The notes under the pieces are model-generated. The model was not told where the DNA came from and did no database searches. It was given only the letters and a program-made list of their open reading frames with translations. A program made the position numbers and the translations under genes. Positions 19,861-28,506 of a DNA stretch of 36,739 nt are shown here, one piece after another. How positions within the stretch are numbered: position 1 is the first letter of the stretch; the number at the start of each line of letters is the position of its first letter. Location of the stretch: positions 1 through 36,739 of the IMG/VR virus record IMGVR_UViG_3300031369_000007. One strand, given 5' to 3'. The DNA comes from a virus.

Positions 19861-20292
19861 ATGACCGATCTACTCGGCACACGCCAAGTGGTTGAGATGA
19901 TCAACTCTTCGGGGTGGAAATCCCGGCACGGGACTCCCATGACAGCAGAAAGGCTCCGCGTGGTCCGCGCGGAGGGCTCCCTCGGGGGGTTCCCCGAGCC
20001 CGACGCCTACGGAGAAACCTCCGGGTGGCCGCTCTGGGAACGGGCGTCGGTCCAGCAGTGGATCGACACGCGAGCAGCCCTGCGGGGGCTGCTGTCTACC
20101 AGTGAAGTGCGGGCCGCCGTACTCCGACGGCTCCGCGAGGAGCTGGGGGACGGGATCAGCGTCTCGAATAAGCGTTTACAGAAAGAGCTGAGAGCGCGCT
20201 ACGGAGCTCCCCTCAGGGATGGGGGGGCTTATTGGTGGCCGGCGGAGGCGCCGGCGGTGGTTCTGCGGAGCGTCAGGGACACGCAACCGTAA
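19861..20292 (+). CDS. Helix-turn-helix DNA-binding protein
   Basis: 143 residues; GAAAGGA before the ATG. The opening LLGTRQVVEMINSSGWKSRH and later PEPDAYGETSGWPLW then WERASVQQWIDT follow the layout of MerR/excisionase-like winged domains, which usually open with a start-helix, wing, and final PxP ... VxxW. The C-terminal half is helical (TSEVRAAVLRRLREEL). It could regulate the ERF operon next to it. Confidence 0.6.
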   Translation: MTDLLGTRQVVEMINSSGWKSRHGTPMTAERLRVVRAEGSLGGFPEPDAYGETSGWPLWERASVQQWIDTRAALRGLLSTSEVRAAVLRRLREELGDGISVSNKRLQKELRARYGAPLRDGGAYWWPAEAPAVVLRSVRDTQP

Positions 20293-20301
20293 CCGTATGA
20301 G
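20289..20301 (+). promoter_or_regulatory. Shared promoter motif, copy 4
   Basis: GTAACCGTATGAG at the stop of the previous gene. It drives the ERF gene through a leader of about 80 nt that holds a hairpin. Confidence 0.5.
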
Positions 20302-20326
20302 ATGTGTTACCATGGGAGCACAGGAA

Positions 20327-20354
20327 AGGGCCGGGGCGGCAAGACCCCGGCCCT
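20327..20354 (+). promoter_or_regulatory. Leader hairpin of the ERF gene
   Basis: AGGGCCGGGG and CCCCGGCCCT close the loop CGGCAAGA. It lies between promoter motif copy 4 and the start codon, and overlaps the alternative upstream start at 20304, which it argues against. It may protect or attenuate the mRNA. Confidence 0.5.
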
Positions 20355-20387
20355 CCACCACCTGAAGACCACATGAGTGGAGACCCA

Positions 20388-21233
20388 GTGTCCGACACCA
20401 CCACCGGAAACGCAACACACCCCAATCTCGTGATGGCTCTCGCCGCGGTCCAGGGCGAAATGCCCACGGTCCAAAAAGCCGAGACCGCCAACGTCCGGAT
20501 GAAGACCGGGGGAACGTACCGATACCGGTACGCCAGCCTTGCGGACATTCACGCGGCAGTGCTGCCCGTCCTCGCTCGCCATGGCTTGGCCTGGATCACC
20601 ATGCCGACCCTCCGCCCCGACGGCCACGGCTACGTCCTGGTGTGTGAGCTAGCCCACGCATCCGGGGAGTCTCGCACTTGCGAGATGCCACTACCTGTGT
20701 CGGCCGGAGCCCAGGAGCTCGGCTCCGCCATCACGTACATGCGCCGGTACGCCATCTGCGCCGTCTGCGGGATCGCGACGGACGAGGACGACGACGGTGC
20801 GGCTGCCCCCGCTGCTGTCGCCGCCCCCCAGCAGCAGCGTCCGGCCCCCCAGGACCACGCCCCCGCCGCCCGAACCCGCCGCCAGCCCACCAAAAAGCCG
20901 ACGGCGGAAGCACAGCCCCAGGACGATGACATTGTCAAGATCCTGGACACAGCTCTGAAGACGACGGACCGAGACTGGCACGTGGGAACGTGGAAGACCG
21001 CGCCCAGGTCAGCTCCGCTGCCCCTGTCGCAGATGACAAGTCACCACCGGCGATGCCTCAGGGCCGCCGGACTCGACATGACCAAGCGCGACCTTACGGT
21101 CGAGGACGCCCTCGAAGCGATCGGATTTGCGGTGAAGTCCACGGGCGAGACCGTGACCGCGCTCGTGGCCCCCGACGGGGCCCCCGACCCCGTTGTCGAG
21201 GAGGTCGTTTCCCTACTCGCCGAAGGCCAATAG
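20388..21233 (+). CDS. ERF-family single-strand annealing protein
   Basis: 281 residues from GTG 20388, which has GGAG 5 bases upstream; ATG 20373 is an alternative. The core RYRYASLADIHAAVLPVLAR, then HGL-x-W, SGAQELG-like SAGAQELGSAITYMRRYAI, and DDDG match the ERF superfamily (phage P22 Erf): Y-A-x-L-x-x-I then G-S-x-x-T-Y-x-R-R-Y. It anneals single-stranded DNA in recombination or circularisation of the genome. Residues about 140-180 are a Gln/Pro/Ala linker, followed by a basic segment and a helical C-terminus. Confidence 0.85.
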   Translation: MSDTTTGNATHPNLVMALAAVQGEMPTVQKAETANVRMKTGGTYRYRYASLADIHAAVLPVLARHGLAWITMPTLRPDGHGYVLVCELAHASGESRTCEMPLPVSAGAQELGSAITYMRRYAICAVCGIATDEDDDGAAAPAAVAAPQQQRPAPQDHAPAARTRRQPTKKPTAEAQPQDDDIVKILDTALKTTDRDWHVGTWKTAPRSAPLPLSQMTSHHRRCLRAAGLDMTKRDLTVEDALEAIGFAVKSTGETVTALVAPDGAPDPVVEEVVSLLAEGQ

Positions 21234-21259
21234 CTCTCCACCCCCCTCCCAGTACGAAC

Positions 21260-21308
21260 GTGGCCCTGGTGGCGCCCTCTCACCTTTGGGGGCGGCCACC
21301 AGGCCCAC
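21260..21308 (+). terminator. Imperfect long hairpin between the ERF gene and the next gene
   Basis: GTGGCCCTGGTGGCGCC pairs imperfectly with GGGCGGCCACCAGGCCCAC around CACCTTTG. It lies in a 134-base gap that also holds an ACC/ACA-rich tract (21313-21346). It may be a partial terminator or mRNA stabiliser. Confidence 0.4.
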
Positions 21309-21367
21309 GGAAAACCCACCACCACCACAACCACCACCACAACCACCCGTCGGAGGGACTACAGGTT

Positions 21368-21982
21368 ATGGACGACACCAGGAAGAAGACAATGGCCGAG
21401 CTCACTGAACTGATCATCCAGGCCGACAAGGCCGTGACCGTGGCGAAAGCGCGCTCGGATGCCCTGCGCGCCCACACACTGCGGCTGCTCACCGAGCAGG
21501 CCGCGACCGACGGGGCCGCCCCGGCCTGGCGCACCACCGACGGCACGGTCTCCCTCGACGCCTGGGACGCTGAGGCAAAGGCACAGATCACGGACGAGAA
21601 CGAACTCATCCGCTACTTGGCTGAAGAGACACCAGCAGACGAAATCGACCGGTACGCGAACGCGACCATCACAGTGCCGGTTTCGTACCTGGACGAGGTC
21701 CGCGAGGCCGCCGAAAAAGCGGTCGGTCCCTTCGGTGAGGTGGCGGCCAGCCGTAGCCTCACGCCCGAGGGCCGGGACTGGGCCTTGTCCCAGGCGGTCT
21801 GTAACACGGTCTGCGAGACCGTGGACCTGGTCGACGTCGAGACCGGGGAGGTCCTCACGGAGGACGCCCCGGGCCTGATGCCCGTCAGGGCCCGTCCCCG
21901 TCTTGTCCTTCGTAGGAAGGGCAAGGCGGCCGAGGCCAAGGCGGCAGCAGAGGCCGCCCTGGAAGAAATCGCCAACATCTGA
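21368..21982 (+). CDS. Hypothetical protein next to ERF, 204 aa
   Basis: GGAGGG 9 bases before ATG 21368. Mainly alpha-helical: ELTELIIQADKAVTVAKARS at the start, TDENELIRYLAEETPADEID in the middle, and a basic end with KGKAAEAKAAAEAALEEI. The extended open frame upstream is shadow. The position just after ERF suggests a recombination or single-strand DNA partner. No motif is recognised. Confidence 0.55.
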   Translation: MDDTRKKTMAELTELIIQADKAVTVAKARSDALRAHTLRLLTEQAATDGAAPAWRTTDGTVSLDAWDAEAKAQITDENELIRYLAEETPADEIDRYANATITVPVSYLDEVREAAEKAVGPFGEVAASRSLTPEGRDWALSQAVCNTVCETVDLVDVETGEVLTEDAPGLMPVRARPRLVLRRKGKAAEAKAAAEAALEEIANI

Positions 21983-22013
21983 TCGAAACCCACAACCACC
22001 ACAAGGGGAAGAC

Positions 22014-22214
22014 ATGAGCAGAAGGCAACGGTGCCCACGCTGCGACACGATCATGATTATCAGTGCTGGTGACGCAGACGGCTGGTGCTGGTGGTGTAAA
22101 GCGAGGAGGGACATCGTCAACCTGAGGACGTACTGGCCACGCCGGATGGACCAGAGTCTCCGTGTTAACGAGCGCGCCCGTCGCGCTCTCCATCGCGAAC
22201 TAGGCCAGTCCTGA
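22014..22214 (+). CDS. Small zinc-ribbon protein, 66 aa
   Basis: AAGGGGAAG before ATG 22014. CPRC at the start and CWWCKARR after 18 residues form a simple zinc-ribbon, followed by a basic helical end. Such proteins are common in actinophage genomes. Role unknown. Confidence 0.55.
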   Translation: MSRRQRCPRCDTIMIISAGDADGWCWWCKARRDIVNLRTYWPRRMDQSLRVNERARRALHRELGQS

Positions 22215-22225
22215 CAGCACGAGTC

Positions 22226-22257
22226 CTGCCCCCGCCCAGCATCCCGGGCGGGGGCAG
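22226..22257 (+). terminator. 12-bp hairpin before the packaging genes
   Basis: CTGCCCCCGCCC and GGGCGGGGGCAG, loop AGCATCCC. It separates early genes from the terminase operon. No U-tract, so termination would be partial. It could also be part of the packaging region. Confidence 0.5.
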
Positions 22258-22292
22258 ACCCATGACCCCATACTGAAGGCGGTGAGATCAAC

Positions 22293-22712
22293 ATGACAGA
22301 AGCACGACGCCTCGACCGGGGCCACCTCAGAGCCCGCCTCATCCGCGAGATCGCGGGCCGCACCGAGTCCTACGCCCAGATCGCCCGCCATCACGGCGTC
22401 ACCAGATCCGCCGTCTCGCAGTTCGCCGCCCGGCACCAGCTCGCGATCCTCGACGCCCGCCAGGCCCTCGACGACGACACCGCCGCCCTCTGGGTCAGCC
22501 GCCGACGAGACCGCCTCGCCGAGATCCAGCAGACCATCGAGGACCTCGACGCCCAGCTCGACGCCCAGCCCGAAGACCGGGCCCAACTATGGCGTCTGCG
22601 CCTGCAGGCGATCCGGCAGGCCGCCGAGGAAACCGGACAACTCCGCGACACCGCCCCCGTCCACACCGTCGAGATCCGCCTGAACGGCGTCGACCTCGAC
22701 CAGCTCACCTGA
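22293..22712 (+). CDS. Terminase small subunit
   Basis: 139 residues. The N-terminal helix-turn-helix (SYAQIARHHGVTRSAVSQFA) would recognise the packaging site. A long central coiled coil (VSRRRDRLAEIQQTIEDLDA onward) fits the ring-forming part. It overlaps the large subunit gene by 1 base and starts the late operon; the identification rests on this context and fold. Confidence 0.75.
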   Translation: MTEARRLDRGHLRARLIREIAGRTESYAQIARHHGVTRSAVSQFAARHQLAILDARQALDDDTAALWVSRRRDRLAEIQQTIEDLDAQLDAQPEDRAQLWRLRLQAIRQAAEETGQLRDTAPVHTVEIRLNGVDLDQLT

Positions 22713-24061
22713 TGGGCCTGTCCCTGGTCCACGAGTACTCGCCCTACGGCGCGGCCCGGACCCTCCTGACCGCCCGCGACGACGAGGTCCTCCTGTCCGG
22801 CCCGGCCGGGACCGGGAAATCCCGGGCCTGCCTGGAGAAGATCCTCGCGGTCATGCTGTCGGTACCGCGAGCGCGCGCGCTCCTGGTCCGCAAGACCCTG
22901 GCGTCTCTGTCGTCCACGGGCCTGGTCACGTGGCGTGAGCACGTGGCCGCCGAGGTCCTGGCCGCCGGCGTTGTCCACTACTACGGCGGGTCCAGCGTGG
23001 AGCCGCCGGCGTACATCTTCACCAACGGGTCCCGGGTCCTCGTCGGGGGCATGGACAAGGCCACGAAAATCATGTCCTCGGAGTACGACCTGATCTTCGT
23101 GCAGGAGGCCATCGAGCTCACGCAGACGGACTGGGAGCACCTGACAACCCGTCTGCGCAACGGCAGGGTCTCCTACCAGCAGGTCATCGCGGACACGAAC
23201 CCCGACAAGCCCTCCCACTGGCTCAAGACACGGTGTGACCAGGGCCGTACCCGGCTCATCGCCTGCCACCACGAGGACAATCCCCGCCTCGTCGACCAGG
23301 ACACCAGAAAGCCCACCCCCGAGGGCGCCGTGTACCTGGCGCGCCTGGACAACCTCACCGGCGTCCGGCACAAGCGCCTGCGCCTGGGCCAGTGGGTCGC
23401 GGCCGAGGGCCAGATCTACGACGAGTGGGACCCGGACGTCCACGTCGTCGAACCTCGGCCCCTCCCGAAATCCTGGACCCGCCTGTGGTCCGTGGACTTC
23501 GGCTACCTGCACCCGTTCGTGTGCCAACGATGGGCGGTGGACCCCGACGGCCGGATGATCCTGTACGCCGAGCACTACCGCACCGGGTGGACCATCGACC
23601 AGCACGCCGCCCAGCTCCTGTCCGAGGTCACCGACCCCAACACCGGCCAGTGGCTCGAACCCCGCCCCGCAGCGATCGTCTGCGACCACGACGCCGAGAG
23701 CCGGGCCCGCCTCGAAATCCTCCTCGGCCAATCCACCACCCCCGCCGACAAACGCGTCCTCGAAGGCATCCAGGTCGTCCAGCAGGCCCTGCGGGTCCCG
23801 GTCGATCCCACGGCCCACTCCGACCACCGGCCGCGGCCCATGCTCGTCGTCCACCGGGACGCCGTCCGCCACCGCGACCCCGTCCTCGTCGATGCCGTCG
23901 CCCCCACCGGTACCGCCGAAGAGATCCCCGGCTACGTCTGGGACGACCCCACCAAACGCGAACAGCCCGTCAAACTTCTCGACGATGGTTGTGACGCGAT
24001 GCGGTATGCGGCCATGTGGGCCCGGCAGCCACGGGGAGTACAGATCCGCGACCTGTGGTGA
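22712..24061 (+). CDS. Terminase large subunit
   Basis: 449 residues. Walker A GPAGTGKS (about 30-37), a coupling-like region, and YDLIFVQEAIEL as Walker B with catalytic Glu, then motif III around ADTNP. The C-terminal nuclease part has SVDFGYLHPF with a metal-binding Asp, IVCDHDAESRARL as the second acidic site, and a final DDGCDAMRYAAMWA. It pumps DNA into proheads and cuts it. The pattern fits the Terminase_3 (PBSX-type) family. Start ATG 22712 overlaps the small subunit stop. Confidence 0.9.
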   Translation: MGLSLVHEYSPYGAARTLLTARDDEVLLSGPAGTGKSRACLEKILAVMLSVPRARALLVRKTLASLSSTGLVTWREHVAAEVLAAGVVHYYGGSSVEPPAYIFTNGSRVLVGGMDKATKIMSSEYDLIFVQEAIELTQTDWEHLTTRLRNGRVSYQQVIADTNPDKPSHWLKTRCDQGRTRLIACHHEDNPRLVDQDTRKPTPEGAVYLARLDNLTGVRHKRLRLGQWVAAEGQIYDEWDPDVHVVEPRPLPKSWTRLWSVDFGYLHPFVCQRWAVDPDGRMILYAEHYRTGWTIDQHAAQLLSEVTDPNTGQWLEPRPAAIVCDHDAESRARLEILLGQSTTPADKRVLEGIQVVQQALRVPVDPTAHSDHRPRPMLVVHRDAVRHRDPVLVDAVAPTGTAEEIPGYVWDDPTKREQPVKLLDDGCDAMRYAAMWARQPRGVQIRDLW

Positions 24062-24092
24062 CGTACCTCATCCGCGCCCGTAGGATCAGGAC

Positions 24093-26321
24093 GTGGCGAT
24101 CACCTGGAGAAGCATCCTCCCCAGGAGACGCAACCCGTCCGCGCAGGCCCCCATCGCCTACGTCAACCCGACCCTCGGAGGCCTCCTCACCGGTGAGGGC
24201 GGAGCCAGCCTCGCCCACCGCGAGGAAATCCTCCGCACCTCGATGGGCCGCTCCGGGACCCTCACCGCCGTCCTCGACGGCATCGTGTCCTCCGTCGCTG
24301 CCGTCCGCTGGCACCTCTACCGGTCCTCCCCCTCCGGGCTACCCGAAGACCGCCTCGAAATCACACAGCACCCAGCGCTCGCCGTCCTGACCAGACCGAA
24401 CCCGCACCTGTCCTGGATGGACCTGGTCTCCACCTGGACCCTGCACTACGAGCTCGTCGGTGAGGCGTACGGGATCCTGACCCGGATGGGTCGTGTCCCG
24501 GTCGAGATCTGGCCAGCCCGCCCGGACCGCATGAACCCCGTCCCCTCCCGAGAGGACTTCATCAAGGTCTGGGAGTACCGGGGGCCGGACGGGTCGATCA
24601 CTGAGATCCCTGTCGAGGACGTCATCTGCTGGCGTTCACCAAACCCTTGGGATCCGTATCACGGGATCGGCGTCCTGCAGTCCATCCTGGTCGAGACCGA
24701 ATCAGCCGCCTACAGCGCCGAATGGAACCGGAACTTTTTCCTGAACAGTGCGACGCCTGGTGGGGTCATCGAGTTCGACCGGGTCCTGTCCGATGACGAG
24801 TGGGCGACCCAGCAGAAGAGGTGGCGCGCCTCCCACAAGGGCGTACGGAACGCCCACCGGGTCGCGACCATCGAGGGCGGCGGCAAATGGGTCAACGCCT
24901 CCTACAGCATGCGGGACATGCAGTTCACCGAACTGCGGAGAATCAGTAGCGAAGCGATCCGGGAGGCCTTCCGCTACCCGCTCCCGCTCCTGGGGACCAC
25001 GACCGACGTGAACCGGGCGACCGCTCAGGCCGCTATCGCGATCCGCCAATCAGAGATCACCCTCCCCCTCGTCGAGAGACTGAGGGGAGTCCTGAACCGC
25101 AGTCTCCTGTCCCAGTACGCCGGGGCCGAGCGCTTGGAGTTTGATTTCGAGAATCCGGTCAGCGCGGACGAGGAGCTGGAGAACGCTGGCTTGGCCATCC
25201 GCGCTACCGCCGCCCGGGCCCTCGTCGAAGCCGGCTGGTCCCCGGACGACGTCCTGACCACGGTCGATCTGCCAGCCATGGAGTGGATCGGCCCTACAGC
25301 CACCACGACCACCACGACTACCACGATCGGGAAACGGACAGACACCACCACCGACGGGGACGGTGATGGTGGAGGCCCCTCTGCTGACGAGAGAAATGCC
25401 GGCCGGCGACAGCGTCCTACGGGGGTAGACACGACGCCAGCAGAAACAGCAGAGAGGCCTCACCAACACTGTCCCACCTGTACCCCGCGAGCGCAGCAAG
25501 AACTCCCCACACCCCCCGAGGGCATTCCCGCCGAACTCTCCGAGGACCCCGACCTCGATGCCGTCCAGACCACGTGGGAGAACGCCCTCGAACAGATCCT
25601 CGACGTCTGGGGCCCGGTCCTCGCCGCCCAGTACGCCGACCTGGCCCGGCAGGTCCGTGACGCCGTGGACTCCGGTGACCCCACCTCCCTGATCGGCCTG
25701 TCCACTGCCACCGGTCAGGCCCTCGAAGTCCTGTCCGCCGCCATGGAAACCCTCGCCGAACAGTCTGCCGACCAGATCGCCGACGAGGCCGAGGACCAGG
25801 ACGCCACCATTACCCCCGTGCCCGCCGACGGCCCCTGGATCACCGACCACGCCCACGTCGTCACCGCCCTCCTGGGGGCCACGCTCGCGATCGCCGCGGC
25901 CCGCGTGGCCCTGCGCCACATGCAGGCCGGGGCCACCGGCGCCGAGACAGCGAAAGCCGTCCGCGAACACCTCGACTCGCTGACCGACGCGCAGCCGCGT
26001 CTGGCTCTCGGGGCCGCGCTGACCGCTGCGCAGAATCAGTCGAGAATCGCGACTCTCGCCGCCGCCGAGGCCGCGGCCGCTACCGGTGACGGCCCGATCC
26101 CCGCGTACTACGCGAGCGAGGTCCTCGACCAGAACACGTGCCCGGCCTGCCGCTGGGTCGACCGGAAATGGCTCGGGAACTCCATCGAGGACGTGCGGGC
26201 CCTGTACCCGTCCGGGGGGTACGTCGACTGTGAGGGCGGACCCAGGTGCCGGGGCACCGTCGTCGTCGTCTGGCGTCCCGGAGAGGACACCACGAAGTGG
26301 AAGGAGAAAGAACCCCTGTGA
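24093..26321 (+). CDS. Portal protein fused to a MuF-like domain
   Basis: 742 residues from GTG 24093. Residues 1-395 are an HK97-type portal: NPHLSWMDLVSTWTLHYELV, GEAYGILTR, PDRMNPV, DVICWRSPNPWDPYHGIG and FREAF-like AIREAFRYPLPLLG. Residues about 397-465 are a Thr/Asp/Gly-rich linker. The C-terminal 270 residues are helical and end with the MuF-like block YASEVLDQNTCPACRWVDRK and later GGYVDCEGGPRCRG, with four Cys that may bind zinc. The portal forms the packaging ring; the MuF-like part is normally a separate minor head protein. Confidence 0.85.
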   Translation: MAITWRSILPRRRNPSAQAPIAYVNPTLGGLLTGEGGASLAHREEILRTSMGRSGTLTAVLDGIVSSVAAVRWHLYRSSPSGLPEDRLEITQHPALAVLTRPNPHLSWMDLVSTWTLHYELVGEAYGILTRMGRVPVEIWPARPDRMNPVPSREDFIKVWEYRGPDGSITEIPVEDVICWRSPNPWDPYHGIGVLQSILVETESAAYSAEWNRNFFLNSATPGGVIEFDRVLSDDEWATQQKRWRASHKGVRNAHRVATIEGGGKWVNASYSMRDMQFTELRRISSEAIREAFRYPLPLLGTTTDVNRATAQAAIAIRQSEITLPLVERLRGVLNRSLLSQYAGAERLEFDFENPVSADEELENAGLAIRATAARALVEAGWSPDDVLTTVDLPAMEWIGPTATTTTTTTTIGKRTDTTTDGDGDGGGPSADERNAGRRQRPTGVDTTPAETAERPHQHCPTCTPRAQQELPTPPEGIPAELSEDPDLDAVQTTWENALEQILDVWGPVLAAQYADLARQVRDAVDSGDPTSLIGLSTATGQALEVLSAAMETLAEQSADQIADEAEDQDATITPVPADGPWITDHAHVVTALLGATLAIAAARVALRHMQAGATGAETAKAVREHLDSLTDAQPRLALGAALTAAQNQSRIATLAAAEAAAATGDGPIPAYYASEVLDQNTCPACRWVDRKWLGNSIEDVRALYPSGGYVDCEGGPRCRGTVVVVWRPGEDTTKWKEKEPL

Positions 26322-27127
26322 TGAAGAATCTGCACGCGCTTCGTGGACTCGCCAGCCATCGGCCCATGGCCCTGACGGACGCTGACACGCTCCAGATCGA
26401 CCTGTACGGCGTCATCGGCTGGGACATCTGGACCGAAGACCTCATGACCGAGATCGGGCAATCCACCGCCACAGCGATCAGCGTCTACGTCAACTCGCCC
26501 GGGGGTGACGCGTTCGACGGGATCGCCCTGTACAACGCGCTCGCAGCCCACCCAGCAGACGTGACCGTCGACGTCCAGGGCCTCGCCGCCTCCGCAGCAT
26601 CCATCGTGGCCATGGCCGGCGACGACATCATCATGCGCCCCGGATCCACGATGATGATCCATGACGCCATGATGATGTGGGTGTCCGGGAATGCCTCCGA
26701 GCTGCGCAAGGCAGCGGATTCCCTCGACGTCATCTCCGACGGGATCGCGTCCGTGTACGCGACCCGTGCCGGTGGCGCTGTCGCCACCTGGCGGCAGGCC
26801 ATGCTCGACGAGACCTGGCTGACCGCCGAGGAGACCGTCACCGCCGGCCTCGCAACCAGGGTCGAGGCCGGGTGCGGGACGAAGAAGCCTCCGCAGAGCA
26901 GCAGCGGTGACGGGACCGACGGTGAGCTCAGCCCCGGCGAAGAGGCCGCGACCGAGGCCATCGTCCGCGAACTCATGGCGGACTGGCGGTGGAAGGGCCG
27001 CGACACTGCCCCACCACCGGCCCGGCTCATCGCCGCACTGGCACATCCCGTACCGGATCAGATCAGCACAGACAGACGGGTAGCAGCTCTCAGGGCGGCG
27101 CTCGCAGACTACGGAGGTCACTCGTGA
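26321..27127 (+). CDS. ClpP-like prohead protease
   Basis: 268 residues from ATG 26321 (GTG 26318 possible). VYVNSPGGDAFDGIALYNAL and VQGLAASAASIVAMAGDDI are the typical ClpP-fold blocks, with the probable catalytic Ser at about 91 (in AAS) and His at 114 (in MIHDA). It would trim the capsid protein and scaffold during maturation. Residues 185 onward are a flexible tail, possibly scaffold-like. Overlaps the portal stop by 1 base and the capsid start by 4. Confidence 0.85.
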   Translation: MKNLHALRGLASHRPMALTDADTLQIDLYGVIGWDIWTEDLMTEIGQSTATAISVYVNSPGGDAFDGIALYNALAAHPADVTVDVQGLAASAASIVAMAGDDIIMRPGSTMMIHDAMMMWVSGNASELRKAADSLDVISDGIASVYATRAGGAVATWRQAMLDETWLTAEETVTAGLATRVEAGCGTKKPPQSSSGDGTDGELSPGEEAATEAIVRELMADWRWKGRDTAPPPARLIAALAHPVPDQISTDRRVAALRAALADYGGHS

Positions 27128-28485
27128 CTACGGTCATTCCCACGTCGCCCGACGAGCTGCGGGAAATGCTCGCCGACGCCGGCAAGATGAACGAGGTCCT
27201 CGCGGACCCGAAGGCTCTCGCAGATTTCGTCCGGTCCTACGCAGCCACCGCGATGACCGACGAGCTCAAGGCCCAGGTCAAGGAGGGCATCGAGGCCGGG
27301 GTCGTCGAGTTCGCGCAGAACCAGGCCAAGCAGGACGGTGGACGTATCACGTTGCCGTCCCAGCGGTCGCCCCTGGATCTGCGCCCGGCCGCTGCGAAGA
27401 CCTCGGCGCAGCGGACAGCGTCGTACTGGCCCGAGGCACCTGGAGCGTGCCTCGACAAGTACAACCTCGACCTCGCTGGGTTCGCGAGGTTGTCGTACCA
27501 CAACCAGCAGGACCCGAAGTTTCTGGATCTGCGCGGGAAGTACCGCAACGACTACTCCAGTGTGGTTCCCGCCGAGGGTGGGTTCCTCGTCCCGGAGGCG
27601 CTGTCGTCCCAGCTGATGCAGCTGGCCCTGGAGAGTGCGATCGTCCGTCCCCGCGCGATGGTCCTTCCGATGACCACGCAGACCCTGGCGATGCCCGCCG
27701 TGGACGAGACCACGCACGTCGGATCCCTGTCCGGGGGGATCACGACCCAGTGGGCCGCCGAGGGCCAGGCCCTCACAGCGTCCGAAGGAAGTTTCGGCCG
27801 GGTCGTTCTTCAGGCCGCGAAACTCTGCGCGCGCGCCGACGTCCCCTCCGAGCTCCTCGCGGACTCTCTCCCGGCGTTCGCGGAGTTCATCCAGACTGCT
27901 TACCCTGCTGCGATCGCGTTCGCCGAGGATCAGGCGTTCCTCACTGGGGATGGCGTCGGCGAGCCTTTGGGATTCCTGAACGCGGCGTCCCGGGTCGCTG
28001 CCGCTGCTGAGGCAGGGCAGGCGGCGAACACGATCATCTGGGAGAACATCCTGGACATGTACTGCCGGATGCTCCCGTCGTCGTTGGGGCGTGCGGTGTG
28101 GATCGCGTCGATCGATTCGTTCCGTGAGCTGTACACGATGGGTCTGTCCGTGGGGACGGGCGGCGGACCCGTCATGATCAACTTCGGTGGTGGTACCTCA
28201 GCCCCAGTCCTGACCATCCTCGGACGGCCCGTGATCTTCACCGAGAAGGTCCCAACCATCGGCAACGAGAAAGACATCTCGTTCGTCGATCTGGGCTACT
28301 ACCTCATCGGTGACAGAAAGCTCCTCATGGCCGAGTCCTCGGCGCACTTCCGGTTCGGGAACGACGTCGTGGTCTACCGGTTCATCGAGCGCGTCGATGG
28401 CCGCCCGTGGCTGCTGTCGTCCATCACTCCAGCCAACGAAGGCCCAGAACTGTCCGCGTACGTCACCCTCGCCGACCGCCTCTGA
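27124..28485 (+). CDS. Major capsid protein, HK97 fold, with N-terminal delta domain
   Basis: 453 residues from GTG 27124, overlapping the protease stop. Residues 1-120 are helical and likely the delta or scaffold domain removed by the protease. The mature part begins near GKYRNDYSSVVPAEGGFLVP, a standard HK97-family start, followed by PMTTQTLAMP, a P-domain segment, AFLTGDGVGEPLGFLN, and ILGRPVIFTEKVPTIGNEKD near the end. It forms the capsid shell. Confidence 0.9.
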   Translation: MTTVIPTSPDELREMLADAGKMNEVLADPKALADFVRSYAATAMTDELKAQVKEGIEAGVVEFAQNQAKQDGGRITLPSQRSPLDLRPAAAKTSAQRTASYWPEAPGACLDKYNLDLAGFARLSYHNQQDPKFLDLRGKYRNDYSSVVPAEGGFLVPEALSSQLMQLALESAIVRPRAMVLPMTTQTLAMPAVDETTHVGSLSGGITTQWAAEGQALTASEGSFGRVVLQAAKLCARADVPSELLADSLPAFAEFIQTAYPAAIAFAEDQAFLTGDGVGEPLGFLNAASRVAAAAEAGQAANTIIWENILDMYCRMLPSSLGRAVWIASIDSFRELYTMGLSVGTGGGPVMINFGGGTSAPVLTILGRPVIFTEKVPTIGNEKDISFVDLGYYLIGDRKLLMAESSAHFRFGNDVVVYRFIERVDGRPWLLSSITPANEGPELSAYVTLADRL

Positions 28486-28506
28486 GCACGGAAGGACCCA
28501 CACCTC

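Noticed and set aside
20304-20387. Upstream ATG start for the ERF gene
   Set aside because: It lies at the expected transcription start and its codons form a 10-bp hairpin; GTG 20388 has a proper ribosome site.
21313-21346. ACC/ACA-rich tract as a functional repeat
   Set aside because: Simple low-complexity leader sequence without symmetry or second copy.
22391-23872. 493-residue open frame on the minus strand opposite the terminase genes
   Set aside because: Gly/Val/Asp-rich antisense shadow of high-GC coding DNA; the + strand has clear terminase motifs.
26989-27123. Longer N-terminus for the capsid protein from 26989
   Set aside because: The region is the C-terminal coding part of the protease in another frame; GTG 27124 gives the standard GTGA overlap.
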